Shown: positions 42,359-52,530, counted from the first letter of the stretch. The stretch: DNA of 64,000 bases from Rosenbergiella nectarea (GCF_900111105.1 NZ_FOGC01000004.1:159564-223563), one strand, 5' to 3'. Notes: a model not told the origin generated them from the letters alone. Translations and numbers: made by a program.

Positions 42359-44278
42359 ATGTCATTAATTAGCATTCATGGGGCTTGGCTCTCCTATAGC
42401 GACGCACCGTTACTGGATAACGCTGAATTACATATCGAAGAAAATGAGCGAGTCTGTCTCGTTGGCCGGAATGGCGCGGGAAAATCGACCCTGATGAAAA
42501 TTATCAATCAGGAAGTCCCTCTTGATGATGGCCGTATCGTCTATGAACAAGATTTAGTCATCGCCCGCTTACAGCAAGATCCTCCGCGGAATATTGCCGG
42601 TTCGGTCTATGATTTCGTTGCTGAAGGGGTAGCGGAGCAAGCGCAGCATTTAAAAGCTTACCATGCGATTTCTCATACCGTGATGCTGGACCCTAGTGAG
42701 AAAAACCTTAATGAGATGGCTCGCTTGCAAGCCGTGCTTGATCATCAGAATCTCTGGCAACTTGAAAGCCGTATTAATGATGTATTGTTAAAAATTGGAC
42801 TCGATGCCGATACTGAACTCTCTTCACTGTCAGGAGGGTGGTTACGTAAAGCTGCGTTAGGTCGTGCGCTGGTAGCAAATCCTAAGGTATTGATGCTTGA
42901 TGAACCCACTAACCACTTGGATATCGAGACCATTCACTGGTTAGAAAGCTTTCTTAAGACGTTTAATGGCAGCATTATTTTTATCTCGCATGACCGTTCC
43001 TTTATTCGCAATATGGCAACCCGTATCGTCGATCTCGATCGCGGTAAATTAGTCTCTTGGCCAGGCGATTACGACCAATACCTGCTAGGCAAAGAGGAAG
43101 CGCTACGAGTGGAAGAACTCCAGAATGCAGAGTTTGACCGTAAGTTAGCGCAAGAAGAAGTGTGGATCCGTCAAGGCATCAAAGCGCGGAGAACCCGTAA
43201 CGAAGGTCGGGTGAGGGCGCTTAAAGCATTGCGTAATGAGCGTTCTGAGCGTCGTGAAGTGATGGGCAAAGCCAACATGCAGGTCGGTGAAGCAAGCCGT
43301 TCGGGTAAAATTGTCTTCGAACTGGAAGATGTGGTCTATCACGCTGGCGGGAAAACGCTGGTGGATCAATTCTCCGTGCAGGTTCAGCGTGGCGATAAAA
43401 TTGCCCTGATTGGTTCCAACGGCTGTGGTAAGACAACTTTACTGCGTTTAATGCTGGGTCAACTCAAGGCCGAACAAGGTCGTGTTCACATCGGAACCAA
43501 ATTAGAAGTCGCTTACTTTGACCAACACCGCGCTGAATTAGACCCAGATCGCACAGTAATGGATAACTTGGCAGAAGGGAAGCAAGAGGTACTGGTAAAC
43601 GGTAAGCCTCGGCATGTACTCGGTTATCTGCAGGACTTCCTCTTCCATCCGAAACGTGCCATGACCCCAGTCAGGGCACTATCAGGAGGAGAAAGAAACC
43701 GTTTATTGCTGGCTAAATTATTCCTGAAACCGAGTAACCTGTTAATTCTCGATGAACCCACCAACGATTTGGATGTAGAAACCCTAGAGCTCCTCGAAGA
43801 ATTAATCGATGGTTATCAAGGGTCAGTACTACTGGTCAGTCACGATCGTCAATTCGTTGATAATACCGTAACGGAATGTTGGATCTTCGAAGGCGAGGGG
43901 GAAATTGGTCGTTATGTCGGTGGCTATCATGATGCACAACATCAACGCAGTACGTCGCGGGGTGCGCAGCGTAAGTCTCGTCCAGCCCCCGTGGTTGAAG
44001 CACCCGTAGCGGAACTGAATAAATCACCGGTCGTTAAGAAAGCACCCGCTAAACTAAGCTATAATTTGACTCGTGAGCTCGAACAGCTGCCGCAGAAGAT
44101 GGAAAGTTTAGAGGCTGAAATCGCTCAGCTACAAAGCACCATGGCGGACGCAACCTTTTTCAGTCGCCCCCACGACGAGACCCAGCCAATCATTGACAAA
44201 TTGGCGGCGGTTGAAGAGGAATTTAATACTGCCTTCGAACGTTGGGAATATTTGGAAAATCTTAAGAATGGTGAATAA
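42359..44278 (+). CDS. uup: ABC-F ATPase Uup
   Basis: Soluble ABC-F protein with two ATPase domains, acting on the ribosome and, by E. coli genetics, suppressing transposon precise excision. 639 residues (E. coli 635). Walker A motifs GRNGAGKSTLMK and GSNGCGKTTLLR, signatures LSGGWLRKAALGRAL and LSGGERNRLLLAK, and Walker B DEPTNHLD and DEPTNDLD are all intact. The C-terminal end forms the coiled-coil DNA-binding domain (ELEQLPQKMESLEAEIAQLQ). It precedes pqiABC by 14 bases. Confidence 0.96.
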   Translation: MSLISIHGAWLSYSDAPLLDNAELHIEENERVCLVGRNGAGKSTLMKIINQEVPLDDGRIVYEQDLVIARLQQDPPRNIAGSVYDFVAEGVAEQAQHLKAYHAISHTVMLDPSEKNLNEMARLQAVLDHQNLWQLESRINDVLLKIGLDADTELSSLSGGWLRKAALGRALVANPKVLMLDEPTNHLDIETIHWLESFLKTFNGSIIFISHDRSFIRNMATRIVDLDRGKLVSWPGDYDQYLLGKEEALRVEELQNAEFDRKLAQEEVWIRQGIKARRTRNEGRVRALKALRNERSERREVMGKANMQVGEASRSGKIVFELEDVVYHAGGKTLVDQFSVQVQRGDKIALIGSNGCGKTTLLRLMLGQLKAEQGRVHIGTKLEVAYFDQHRAELDPDRTVMDNLAEGKQEVLVNGKPRHVLGYLQDFLFHPKRAMTPVRALSGGERNRLLLAKLFLKPSNLLILDEPTNDLDVETLELLEELIDGYQGSVLLVSHDRQFVDNTVTECWIFEGEGEIGRYVGGYHDAQHQRSTSRGAQRKSRPAPVVEAPVAELNKSPVVKKAPAKLSYNLTRELEQLPQKMESLEAEIAQLQSTMADATFFSRPHDETQPIIDKLAAVEEEFNTAFERWEYLENLKNGE

Positions 44279-44292
44279 CGCATTGGTGCAGT

Positions 44293-45564
44293 ATGAGTAA
44301 CCATTGCCATCAGGATCAGACTCACCGCTGGGTGCTATGCCCTCACTGTGATATGACCACTAAGCTGCCCGGCCTTGTGCCGGGTACGCGGGCAACCTGT
44401 ATGCGCTGTGAAAGTACCTTGGCAACCGCGTGGCATGAACCCCTACGTCGGCCAATGGTCTATGCATTTTCAGCCTTAGTCATGTTAGTTTTAGCGAATC
44501 TTTTCCCTTTTATTAGCATTAGCGTAATGGGAATGACTAACCAAATCAGTCTGTTACAAATTCCGCAAGCGATGGTCGACGATAAATATCGTTTTTTAGC
44601 GACGATATTCCTGTTGTTTGTGCAGATTATCCCTGCGACCTGCCTCGCCAGTATATTAATTCTCACTTTAAACCGACGTTTACCCCGTCAACTCACAATA
44701 CCCCTTGCCAAAGGCCTGTTCTACATGAAGAACTGGGGGATGGCTGAGATCTTTATGGCGGGTGTTTTAGTCAGTTTTGTGAAATTAATGGCCTACGGTA
44801 AAATCGGGCTAGAACTGGGTTTCTGGCCATGGTGCCTATTTTGCCTCTGTCAATTACGGGCATTTCAGTGTCTAGAGCGTCACGTTATTTGGCAGCGAAT
44901 TAGTCCAGTACCCCCTTTACCCATCGAGCCGACCGCTGGCATTAGCGGAATGAACCAAAATTTACGCAGTTGCCCCTGTTGTGCAGCGATAGTGGCAGCG
45001 GATGATCGCTATTGTCCTCGTTGTCATCAACGCGGCCATGCGCGTAAACCGCAAAGCTTGCAGTGGACGCTTTCATTATTAGTGACCTCAATCATTTTAT
45101 ATATTCCCGCCAACATCATGCCGATCATGGTCACTGATGCCTTAGGCAGTGCTTCCGGATCCAATATCATGGCGGGTGTAATATTTCTGTGGAATGAAGG
45201 GTCTTGGCCGATCGCGATGATTATTTTTGTAGCCAGTATCCTCGTACCCAGTATGAAGATCCTCGCGATTGGCTGGCTGAGTTGGAACGCGGGAGGTTAT
45301 GGCACGCGCGATAACCACCGTATGCAGATTATCTATGAAATCGTTGAGGTTGTAGGGCGTTGGTCAATGGTCGACGTCTTTGTTATAGCTGTACTCTCAG
45401 CGTTAGTTCGCATGGGCGGATTAATGAATGTGTATCCGGCTGAGGGGGCATTGCTATTTTGCTTAGTCGTTATTTTAACGATGTTCTCAGCACAAGCCTT
45501 CGATCCCCGTTTGCTATGGGATCGAGAAGCTATCAAAACGAGTGAGGAAGAGTCCATTGAGTAA
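44293..45564 (+). CDS. pqiA: PqiA, membrane subunit of the Pqi lipid-transport system
   Basis: Polytopic inner-membrane protein that partners PqiB in intermembrane lipid transport; induced by paraquat in E. coli. 423 residues (E. coli 417). Two homologous halves each begin with a rubredoxin-like zinc ribbon: CPHCDMTTKLPG with a distal CMRC, and CPCCAAIVAADDRYCPRC. Each half then has about four membrane segments. The stop overlaps the pqiB start. Confidence 0.95.
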   Translation: MSNHCHQDQTHRWVLCPHCDMTTKLPGLVPGTRATCMRCESTLATAWHEPLRRPMVYAFSALVMLVLANLFPFISISVMGMTNQISLLQIPQAMVDDKYRFLATIFLLFVQIIPATCLASILILTLNRRLPRQLTIPLAKGLFYMKNWGMAEIFMAGVLVSFVKLMAYGKIGLELGFWPWCLFCLCQLRAFQCLERHVIWQRISPVPPLPIEPTAGISGMNQNLRSCPCCAAIVAADDRYCPRCHQRGHARKPQSLQWTLSLLVTSIILYIPANIMPIMVTDALGSASGSNIMAGVIFLWNEGSWPIAMIIFVASILVPSMKILAIGWLSWNAGGYGTRDNHRMQIIYEIVEVVGRWSMVDVFVIAVLSALVRMGGLMNVYPAEGALLFCLVVILTMFSAQAFDPRLLWDREAIKTSEEESIE

Positions 45565-47197
45565 TAATCATTTTGGTGAAGCCAAGATTAAACAAATCAA
45601 ACGCTGGTCACCGGTGTGGATCGTACCCATCATCACCATCCTGATAGGTTCATGGATAATTTATTATCATTTCTCCCATCAAGGGCCGGAAGTGGTCCTT
45701 GTAACCAGTAACGCTGAGGGCATTGTCCCAGGTAAAACGGCGATAAAGAGTCGCAGTGTCGATATTGGTATGGTCGAGAGCGCCAAGCTCAGCGATGACT
45801 TACAACACGTCGAGATCCGAGCACGGCTAAATACCGGTATGGAAAAGATGCTACATAAAGATAGTGTTTTCTGGACCGTTAAGCCACAAATCGGCCGTGA
45901 AGGGGTGACAGGCCTCGGAACCTTGCTGTCAGGCTCCTATATCGAACTGCAAGCGGGGAGTAAAGGGGATGAATTGGCACTGTATAACCTGCTGGATTCG
46001 CCTCCACTTGCTTCACCCGATGCAAAAGGTATCCACATTAGCCTAAATAGCGAGCAAGCTGGACAACTTAATGCCGGTGATCCCGTTCTATTTAGGGGGT
46101 TCCGTGTTGGATCGGTTGAAAAAAGCCGTTTTGATGCAGAACAGCGCCAAATGGAATATCAACTCTTTATTCAAGCGCCTTACGACAGTCTGGTCACCAG
46201 TAATGTTCGTTTTTGGAAAGACAGCGGTATCGCGGTCGATATGTCAGCCTCTGGCATGCGCGTTGAGATGGGCTCATTAGCGACATTATTCAGCGGTGGC
46301 GTCAGCTTTGATGTGCCAGAGGGTTGGGATCGCGGCGTAGCAGCGGAAAATAAAGCCCATTACCATCTCTTTAATGACCAGCGTAGTATTACCGATTCGC
46401 TTTATACGCAACATACGGACTACTTATTATTCTTTAACGAGTCAATTCGCGGCCTACAAGAGGGTGCTCCCGTTGAATTCCGGGGTATTCGCCTAGGTAC
46501 GGTTGCGCAGGTGCCCTTTATCATTCCAAGTATGTTGAAGAAATTGAACGGCGACTACCGTATACCGGTACTGATTAAGATTGAACCGGAACGTTTCTCG
46601 AAAAAATTAGGGGCGGACTTTAATCTGCAGCAACGTCTTGCCGATGGTCTACAACACGGGCTAAGAGCAAGTCTAAAAACCGCGAACTTAATTACCGGTG
46701 CGCTGTACGTTGACTTAGATTTTAATAATGATGCCGGCGCTTACAAAGGTCCAACGCAGATAGGTCACTATAATATCATCCCGACGATGAACGGCGGGCT
46801 AACGCAGATGCAGCAAAAAGTAATGTCGATTCTCGACAAGTTTGAGAAGCTTCCGCTGAACCCATTATTGACTGAGGCGACGGGTTCTCTGAAAGAAAGC
46901 CAAAAAACGATGCAACAACTGCAAATCACGTTGGATCATGTTAATCAAATAACCAACAGTCCAGCAATGAAAACCCTGCCGCAAGATATGCAGCAGACCT
47001 TGCGCGAATTGAATCAAAGTATGAAGGGCTTACAACCAGGCTCACCTGCTTATAATAAGCTAGTCGGGAATCTTCAACGTTTGGATCAAGTTCTCGCAGA
47101 GTTACAGCCTGTGCTACGTACCTTGAATAACAAGAGTAATGCCCTAGTGTTTGAGGCATCACCAGGTAACGATCCACAACCTAAAAAGGCTAAATAG
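45557..47197 (+). CDS. pqiB: PqiB, MCE-domain periplasm-spanning lipid tunnel
   Basis: Inner-membrane-anchored protein whose stacked MCE domains form a hollow tube bridging the periplasm. The most likely start is TTG at 45557: GAGGAAG lies six bases upstream, and the product has 546 residues, exactly the E. coli length; a GTG at 45542 is the alternative. One N-terminal membrane helix (WIVPIITILIGSWIIYY) is followed by three MCE domains (starts near GIVPGKTAIKSRSVDIG, AGQLNAGDPVLFRGFRVG and GLQEGAPVEFRGIRLG) and a C-terminal coiled coil. Confidence 0.95.
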   Translation: MSNNHFGEAKIKQIKRWSPVWIVPIITILIGSWIIYYHFSHQGPEVVLVTSNAEGIVPGKTAIKSRSVDIGMVESAKLSDDLQHVEIRARLNTGMEKMLHKDSVFWTVKPQIGREGVTGLGTLLSGSYIELQAGSKGDELALYNLLDSPPLASPDAKGIHISLNSEQAGQLNAGDPVLFRGFRVGSVEKSRFDAEQRQMEYQLFIQAPYDSLVTSNVRFWKDSGIAVDMSASGMRVEMGSLATLFSGGVSFDVPEGWDRGVAAENKAHYHLFNDQRSITDSLYTQHTDYLLFFNESIRGLQEGAPVEFRGIRLGTVAQVPFIIPSMLKKLNGDYRIPVLIKIEPERFSKKLGADFNLQQRLADGLQHGLRASLKTANLITGALYVDLDFNNDAGAYKGPTQIGHYNIIPTMNGGLTQMQQKVMSILDKFEKLPLNPLLTEATGSLKESQKTMQQLQITLDHVNQITNSPAMKTLPQDMQQTLRELNQSMKGLQPGSPAYNKLVGNLQRLDQVLAELQPVLRTLNNKSNALVFEASPGNDPQPKKAK

Positions 47198-47766
47198 TGA
47201 AAAAACTCTTAATAGCACTGCTGGCTGTCTGCTTGACAGCCTGTAGTAATAGCGAATCGACAAAGTATTATCAACTGACTACGCCACAAGGCGCTGCATC
47301 AGTGGCGACCTCGACAACTGCTTTCGGGCAGCAGCCGAAACATCTATGGGTACACTCTATCAACTTGCCTGACGCATTAGCGAATACGGGAATTGCTTTT
47401 CAAACGTCTGAGGTGGAATATCGACTGGCGGAGAAAAACCTTTGGGCGAGTCCGCTCGACCAACAATTACAACAGACGTTGATCACCAACTTGAGTAATT
47501 TGATGCCGAATTGGTTAGTGACGAATACGTCGTTGAAGGGAGATACCGACTCATTGGCTATCACCGTCACCGCATTTCAAGGACGTTGGGATGGACATGC
47601 GTTGGTGAAAGGTTATTGGCTTTATCAGCACCAAGATGAAGCGGTGCGTCGTCCTTTTGAACGTATTGTTCCACTTAATGATGATGGCTATCCAGCGTTG
47701 GTACAAGCGCTCTCGCAAGCATGGTATCAGGAAGCGCAGCAGTTGGCGTCACAGATTAGTCCTTAA
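47197..47766 (+). CDS. pqiC: PqiC, outer-membrane lipoprotein of the Pqi system
   Basis: Lipoprotein that anchors the PqiB tunnel at the outer membrane (formerly ymbA). 189 residues (E. coli 187) with a GTG start that shares its first base with the pqiB stop codon. The signal MKKLLIALLAVCLTAC ends in a lipobox with the lipidated Cys16; serine at +2 predicts outer-membrane sorting. The DUF330 domain follows. uup-pqiABC is therefore one closely packed unit. Confidence 0.94.
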   Translation: MKKLLIALLAVCLTACSNSESTKYYQLTTPQGAASVATSTTAFGQQPKHLWVHSINLPDALANTGIAFQTSEVEYRLAEKNLWASPLDQQLQQTLITNLSNLMPNWLVTNTSLKGDTDSLAITVTAFQGRWDGHALVKGYWLYQHQDEAVRRPFERIVPLNDDGYPALVQALSQAWYQEAQQLASQISP

Positions 47767-47923
47767 TGGTAGCCAATAACCTGATAAGGTGACTTAGCTC
47801 AAAACTTGCAAAGTTGTTCGAAAAATAGCCATTGATCTCGTTAGGAGAGAAGGGTAAAAAGGAGAAGGTGATGAATTTATCACCGCTTCTTTAAACCAAC
47901 TATCTTTATGAGGGTAAACGGAT

Positions 47924-48091
47924 ATGAAGAGACAAAAACGCGATCGTTTGGAACGAGCTTACTCACTAGGGTATAAAACGGGAAAAAGCGGACGATCGAA
48001 AGAACTCTGTCCCTATCAAACGTTAGACTCAAGGTCACATTGGTTAGGAGGTTGGCGTAAGGCAATTGAAGAGCGCTCAGCCTTCGCATAA
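47924..48091 (+). CDS. rmf: Ribosome modulation factor
   Basis: 55-residue basic protein that pairs 70S ribosomes into inactive 100S dimers in stationary phase. Length and sequence match E. coli RMF: MKRQKRDRLERAYSLGYKTG, then GRSKELCPYQTLDSRSHWLG, then GWRKAIEER. It stands alone between pqiC and fabA with a strong shared terminator. In E. coli it is induced by ppGpp and slow growth; no control element is assigned here. Confidence 0.97.
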   Translation: MKRQKRDRLERAYSLGYKTGKSGRSKELCPYQTLDSRSHWLGGWRKAIEERSAFA

Positions 48092-48105
48092 GACGAGAAA
48101 TAAAA

Positions 48106-48137
48106 AAAGCAGATTTAACGAAATCTGCTTTTTTTTT
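48106..48137. terminator. Bidirectional terminator between rmf and fabA
   Basis: AAAGCAGATTT-AACG-AAATCTGCTTT is flanked by an A-run and a nine-T run, serving both converging genes. Confidence 0.92.
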
Positions 48138-48149
48138 GTGCGACCTAAT

Positions 48150-48668
48150 TTAGAAAGATTCAGTATCTTTAAACAGGCCCACTTTCAGATCGGTAGCGGT
48201 GTATATTAATTTACCGTCTACAAAGACTTCACCATCGGCAACGCCCATCACTAATTTACGATTGATGACGCGTTTGAAGTGAATTTTATAAGTGACTTTT
48301 TTAGCGGTTGGCAGCACTTGCCCAGTGAATTTTACTTCACCCACGCCTAACGCACGGCCTTTACCTTCTGCGCCTAACCAGCCCAAATAAAACCCTACTA
48401 ACTGCCACATAGCGTCTAAGCCTAAGCATCCTGGCATAACAGGATCGTTGACGAAGTGACACTTGAAAAACCAAAGTTCTGGGTTGATGTCGAGTTCAGC
48501 TTCGACGAAGCCTTTATCAAAGTGACCACCGCTTTCAGACATGAGAACAACTCTGTCCATCATTAACATATTGTCTGCAGGAAGTGGTGGTCCATTTTCA
48601 CCAAACAATTTTCCTTGTCCTGACGCGATAAGGTCATCTTTGCTGTAGGATTCGCGTTTATCTACCAT
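48150..48668 (-). CDS. fabA: Beta-hydroxydecanoyl-ACP dehydratase/isomerase
   Basis: Dehydrates and isomerises C10 acyl-ACP, opening the unsaturated branch of fatty-acid synthesis. 172 residues, as in E. coli. The active-site histidine is in [20 protein letters not shown], and the catalytic aspartate is in the same stretch ([15 protein letters not shown]). In E. coli it is activated by FadR and repressed by FabR; I did not identify their sites. Confidence 0.98.
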   Translation of the reverse strand: MVDKRESYSKDDLIASGQGKLFGENGPPLPADNMLMMDRVVLMSESGGHFDKGFVEAELDINPELWFFKCHFVNDPVMPGCLGLDAMWQLVGFYLGWLGAEGKGRALGVGEVKFTGQVLPTAKKVTYKIHFKRVINRKLVMGVADGEVFVDGKLIYTATDLKVGLFKDTESF

Positions 48669-48736
48669 AGTTACATTTAGCCTTTTTCAATTGAAGCCCG
48701 AAGAATAGCGTACACTTGTACGCTGAGCAAGAGTTG

Positions 48737-50476
48737 TTAATCACGCTTCAGCCAGTTTAACCACCGCGAAGGAGAAAAAAATCCCCCCGGCGCTTTGACT
48801 GGCTGTTGGGCTTCATCAATACGTTGTTGGATGATTCCCAGAAGAGACTCGTCATCATTCTCAGTCACCCAGGGTAGCGACAATAACAGCTGAAGCGCTT
48901 GATCAACTGAACTGACGGGCCATAGGTGAAATTGCTGGTTTTTGACTGCCTCAATGACCTCATCAGACAACGATAGGTGACAACAATTCCGTTCGGGTAA
49001 AATAACACCTTGTTTTCCCGTTAGACCTTGTTGGGAACAGAGATGGAAAAAGCCTTCGATCTTCTCATTGAGGCCACCAACAGGCTGGACATTGCCAAAT
49101 TGATCAACGGAACCCGTGACGGCAAAAGATTGTTGCAGAGGTTTGAGGGAGAGGGCGCTAATCAGCACTGCTAGTTCAGCTAAGGAAGCACTGTCGCCGT
49201 CCACTTCAGCATAGGATTGCTCGAACACCATCGACGCGGAGAAAGGAAGCTGTTGTTCAAGCTCCAGTTCCGCCATCAACCATGCCTCAATGATCATCAT
49301 CCCCTTAGCATGAATATTGCCAGACAATTCAGCTTTACGTTCGACATCATTAATTTCGCCGTCGCCATAATGAGCTAAGCAACTAATTCGCGCAGGTTCC
49401 CCCCACGGGCGAGGATGACCCGGCAGATCGAGAACGGATAAACCATTAATCTGTCCAATTCTTTCCCCGTCTGTTTCCAATAAGCTGTGCGGGGCGGCTA
49501 AATCGCGCTGTAAAGTTTCAGGCAAATAACTTTCACGCCATTTCTGTTGCGCCAGAGCATCGCTGAGACTACTTTCAGTCAGGCTTTGACCTGCAGCATA
49601 GGCGGCACCAAGCTGCTTGTGTAACCACGTTGGATTGATAGGGAAGCGTTGCTGCTCATTGGTATAGCGTGAGGCTTCGCGTGTTAGGCGGAGTAAAAAG
49701 CCAACATCCGGTTCAGGAAGCGCCAAAGCCTGTGCCTGTAAGGCAACCCAACTCGCCCAGTCGACAAGCTGTTGATCAGTCGTGATTTCGGCGGTTTCTT
49801 CTATTTCGGTATACACTGCATTGGCGTGTAGCTCCGGCTCGCTATCACTGAATTCGGCTAAACTTTCTCGGCTACCCACTAAAATTAAGTTTATAGAGAG
49901 AGGGTAGTCCGGAATATGGATGGGAATGGGGCGACGAGGATCCGGCGCGTACCAAGCAATGCGCTGCTCGCTTATAAATTTTTTTAATCGCAACCACATT
50001 AAAGGTTGGGAAAGAAGGCAGTGGACAGAAAGGATTAATGTTCCGCCATTCGCTTTATGTAATAGCCCCAATTCCGGCGTCCAGAGGCCTTGCTGTTCAC
50101 AGAGGTAACCAAATAATTGATCTGATTCAATCCAATCCGCATAATAAACTGCAGATTGAGTAGGATGACCCGGCACTTTCTCTAATTGAAATTGGTTAGC
50201 AGCGGGTGAATGATAACCCCACTGGTCAACAGTTTTACGTGGCAATCTTTGCTCGACGATTTGAGCGAGTGCTTTCACATTAGTGGGATGCTCTTCAAGC
50301 TTAATCAACAGTAATGGCGTAACAGGATTAAGGTCAAGTTGATCAATCGCGTTGAGCAACCGCGGCTGCAATGATTCTAAGCCAGACGCACTGGATGATA
50401 AGCCCTGAGAAAAAAGCGGAGCTAAACGCCGCGCGTCGGGTATAAGTTCTTGCCATGAAAGTGTTGAGCTAGTCAA
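48737..50476 (-). CDS. lonH: Lon-like serine protease LonH
   Basis: Lon-related protein (formerly ycbZ) with an N-terminal AAA-like region lacking a clear Walker A and a C-terminal S16 protease domain. The catalytic serine lies in EVDGDSASLAEL and the lysine in GGLNEKIEGFF. The preferred start is TTG at 50476, giving 579 residues and a MTSSTLSWQELIPD N-terminus that aligns with E. coli MTITKLAWRDLVPD; the frame is open to a GTG at 50530, which has no homology. Substrates are unknown. It lies between fabA and matP, as in E. coli. Confidence 0.9.
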   Translation of the reverse strand: MTSSTLSWQELIPDARRLAPLFSQGLSSSASGLESLQPRLLNAIDQLDLNPVTPLLLIKLEEHPTNVKALAQIVEQRLPRKTVDQWGYHSPAANQFQLEKVPGHPTQSAVYYADWIESDQLFGYLCEQQGLWTPELGLLHKANGGTLILSVHCLLSQPLMWLRLKKFISEQRIAWYAPDPRRPIPIHIPDYPLSINLILVGSRESLAEFSDSEPELHANAVYTEIEETAEITTDQQLVDWASWVALQAQALALPEPDVGFLLRLTREASRYTNEQQRFPINPTWLHKQLGAAYAAGQSLTESSLSDALAQQKWRESYLPETLQRDLAAPHSLLETDGERIGQINGLSVLDLPGHPRPWGEPARISCLAHYGDGEINDVERKAELSGNIHAKGMMIIEAWLMAELELEQQLPFSASMVFEQSYAEVDGDSASLAELAVLISALSLKPLQQSFAVTGSVDQFGNVQPVGGLNEKIEGFFHLCSQQGLTGKQGVILPERNCCHLSLSDEVIEAVKNQQFHLWPVSSVDQALQLLLSLPWVTENDDESLLGIIQQRIDEAQQPVKAPGGFFSPSRWLNWLKRD

Positions 50477-50634
50477 AGTAATCTTATTTTGCCTTGGACG
50501 TAAAACAGCAATTGTACCGCAGTTCGCCACTCGACACCATGTAACCGATAGGCGACGACCACCGCTTTAAATTTGTCTGCAGAAAACCCTAAAGCTGGTA
50601 TTCTAGTATTAAGTGATTAATCTTAAGGAACCTG

Positions 50635-51093
50635 ATGAAATATTTACAGTTAGAGAATCTCGAGTCAGGCTGGAAATGGAAGTATCTCCTAAAAAAACAC
50701 CGAGAAGGTGAATTGATCACGCGCCATATTGAGCAATCTGCGGCAGACGAGGCGGTGAATCAGCTTGTTAGTTATGAGCATCAACCTGAAAATATTTTGC
50801 GGTGGATTACGGAGCATATGAATCCCCAGCTTTCGATAAGGATGAGTCAGACGATTCGGGCAAGACGTAAGCGTCATTTCAATGCTGAGCAACAGCATAC
50901 CCGCAAGAAATCTATCGATCTGGAATATTTGGTATGGCAGCGTTTAGCAGGGTTAGCCCAGCGAAGAAGCAGTACGCTTTCAGAAACGATTGTACAATTG
51001 ATTGAAGACGCAGAGCGTAAAGAAAAATACGCCTCTCAGATGAGTTCTTTAAAAGATGACCTCGCCTCAATGCTAGGGTCAAAAAAAGAATAA
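50635..51093 (+). CDS. matP: Macrodomain Ter protein MatP
   Basis: Binds matS sites to condense the replication-terminus region and excludes MukBEF from it; also links Ter to the divisome through ZapB. 152 residues (E. coli 150). An N-terminal helical domain is followed by a ribbon-helix-helix ([19 protein letters not shown] then [16 protein letters not shown]) and a C-terminal coiled coil. The window also holds mukFEB, its functional antagonist. Confidence 0.96.
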   Translation: MKYLQLENLESGWKWKYLLKKHREGELITRHIEQSAADEAVNQLVSYEHQPENILRWITEHMNPQLSIRMSQTIRARRKRHFNAEQQHTRKKSIDLEYLVWQRLAGLAQRRSSTLSETIVQLIEDAERKEKYASQMSSLKDDLASMLGSKKE

Positions 51094-51094
51094 A

Positions 51095-51121
51095 AAAAAC
51101 CCCGCCTAAGCGGGGTTTTTT
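51095..51121. terminator. Bidirectional terminator between matP and ompA
   Basis: AAAAACCCCGC-CTAA-GCGGGGTTTTT is a symmetric GC-rich stem with A and T tracts, shared by two converging genes. Confidence 0.92.
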
Positions 51122-51132
51122 ACAATGTTATC

Positions 51133-52185
51133 TTAGCCTTGTGGCTGAGAAACAACATCTTTAACGCCTTTAACTTCGATTTCTACGCGACGGTCTGGAC
51201 CTAAGCAGTCGATCAGAGCAGCACGTTTCTTAACGTTGTCACAGGTGTTACCAGTTACTGGGTTAGATTCACCCATACCGCGTGCAGAGATCTTGTTAGA
51301 AGGGATGCCTTTAGAGACTAAGTAATCCACAACTGATTGAGCACGTTTCTCAGACAGGTTTTGGTTGTAGCTGTCAGAACCGATACGGTCTGTGAAGCCC
51401 AGAACAACAACAGAACCATCTTTAGGATCTAAGTTGCTTAACTGAGAGTACAGTTGGTCAAGAGCTGATTGACCAGAAGTTTTCAGCGTAGCTTTGTTGA
51501 AGGTGAACAGCACGTCTGATTTCAGAGTGAAGTGCTTAGTTTCAACAACTGGAGCTGGTGCTGGAGCTGGAGCAGGTGCTGGAGCCGCATCATCTTGACC
51601 GAAACGGTAAGATAAGCCAAGGCTCAGCATGCCGTTGTCAGGACGTGCGCCAGTGGTGTTACGGTCACCGATATTGTTAACCCATTGGTACTCTAAACGA
51701 GTTGCCCAGTTTTTGTTCAGAGCGTACTCGAAACCAGCTGCGGCTAATGGAGAAACACCAGTGTCGATGTTGTGATGACCTTGGGTGTCTTTAGCGTCTA
51801 CACGCCATAACATGCCACCTAAACGAGTGTATACGTCTAAGTCATCAGTGATTGGGTAGCTGAGTTTAGCAGCAAGTTGAACACCTTGACCGATGAATGC
51901 GCCGTGGTTTTGACCAGTATATTTCATACGGCCTAACCAGTCATAACCCATTTCGAAACCTAAGTATGGGTTTGCTTGATAACCAACGAATGCACCAGCA
52001 CCCAGTTGGTTGTCACGCGCTTCGTTAGTCACTTGGTAGTGGTTACCAGAGAAACCAGTGTCGTGGTATTGAGACCAACCTAATTTACCACCAACGTACC
52101 AAGTGTCATCTTTTGGTGCAGCTTGAGCAACGGTAGTTGCTAAACCTGCTAGTGCCACTGCAATTGCGATAGCTGTTTTTTTCAT
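51133..52185 (-). CDS. ompA: Outer-membrane protein A
   Basis: Abundant outer-membrane protein linking the membrane to peptidoglycan. 350 residues (E. coli 346) starting [20 protein letters not shown] with signal cleavage after AQA. An eight-stranded barrel (about residues 22-195) is joined by an [12 protein letters not shown] hinge to the peptidoglycan-binding domain ([20 protein letters not shown]) with the conserved cysteine pair around [20 protein letters not shown] precedes the ATG. The in-frame extension to 52203 is not real. Confidence 0.98.
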   Translation of the reverse strand: MKKTAIAIAVALAGLATTVAQAAPKDDTWYVGGKLGWSQYHDTGFSGNHYQVTNEARDNQLGAGAFVGYQANPYLGFEMGYDWLGRMKYTGQNHGAFIGQGVQLAAKLSYPITDDLDVYTRLGGMLWRVDAKDTQGHHNIDTGVSPLAAAGFEYALNKNWATRLEYQWVNNIGDRNTTGARPDNGMLSLGLSYRFGQDDAAPAPAPAPAPAPVVETKHFTLKSDVLFTFNKATLKTSGQSALDQLYSQLSNLDPKDGSVVVLGFTDRIGSDSYNQNLSEKRAQSVVDYLVSKGIPSNKISARGMGESNPVTGNTCDNVKKRAALIDCLGPDRRVEIEVKGVKDVVSQPQG

Positions 52186-52346
52186 TTTGCGCCTCGTTAT
52201 CATCCAAAATTGGCAATGAGCATAAAATTTGCTCTGGGTTGCAATTCTTCGCTGGGTCTTTTTCGCTCGTTTTATACTCAGCTAAAACTGGAGGTTTTTG
52301 AGCACCCTAGCGACCTAAAGTCTACAACGTGTTTAAAAACTTACAA
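52186..52346 (-). promoter_or_regulatory. ompA promoter and stabilising 5' leader
   Basis: On the minus strand TTGTAA (52341-52346) and TAGACT (52319-52324) are 16 bases apart and match the E. coli ompA promoter as I recall it. The leader of about 127 bases has a 5' stem-loop (AAAAC-CTCCA-GTTTT within GCTCA...TGAGT) and a second one, GAGCA...TGCTC, at 52218-52234, like the stabilising hairpins of E. coli ompA. The segment ending GGATGATAACGAGGCGCAAA before the ATG is nearly identical to E. coli, including the MicA target area. Confidence 0.7.
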
Positions 52347-52530
52347 GTAAGATATAACGATGTACAGTAAAAAACAGCATTTTATACACATTCGGTTACA
52401 TTTAAAACTGAACTTCATTCGCTATAAAAAACTGAATAAGCCTTGGAAACGTTGCCCCGCCTGAAAGTGGTAAATAATTGGGCATACACAAATCCTGATA
52501 AAAATTTTCTTCAGATAATTCTCAATAAAC
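52347..52530. other. ompA-sulA gap without a recognised element
   Basis: This is the upper part of the only gene-free stretch above 300 bases (52186-52530). It is AT-rich. I see no clear sulA terminator, open frame with a ribosome-binding site, or tRNA here. Confidence 0.5.

Noticed and set aside
48737-50530. LonH as a phage or plasmid protease
   Set aside because: Conserved position between fabA and matP and the match to E. coli ycbZ mark it as a core gene.
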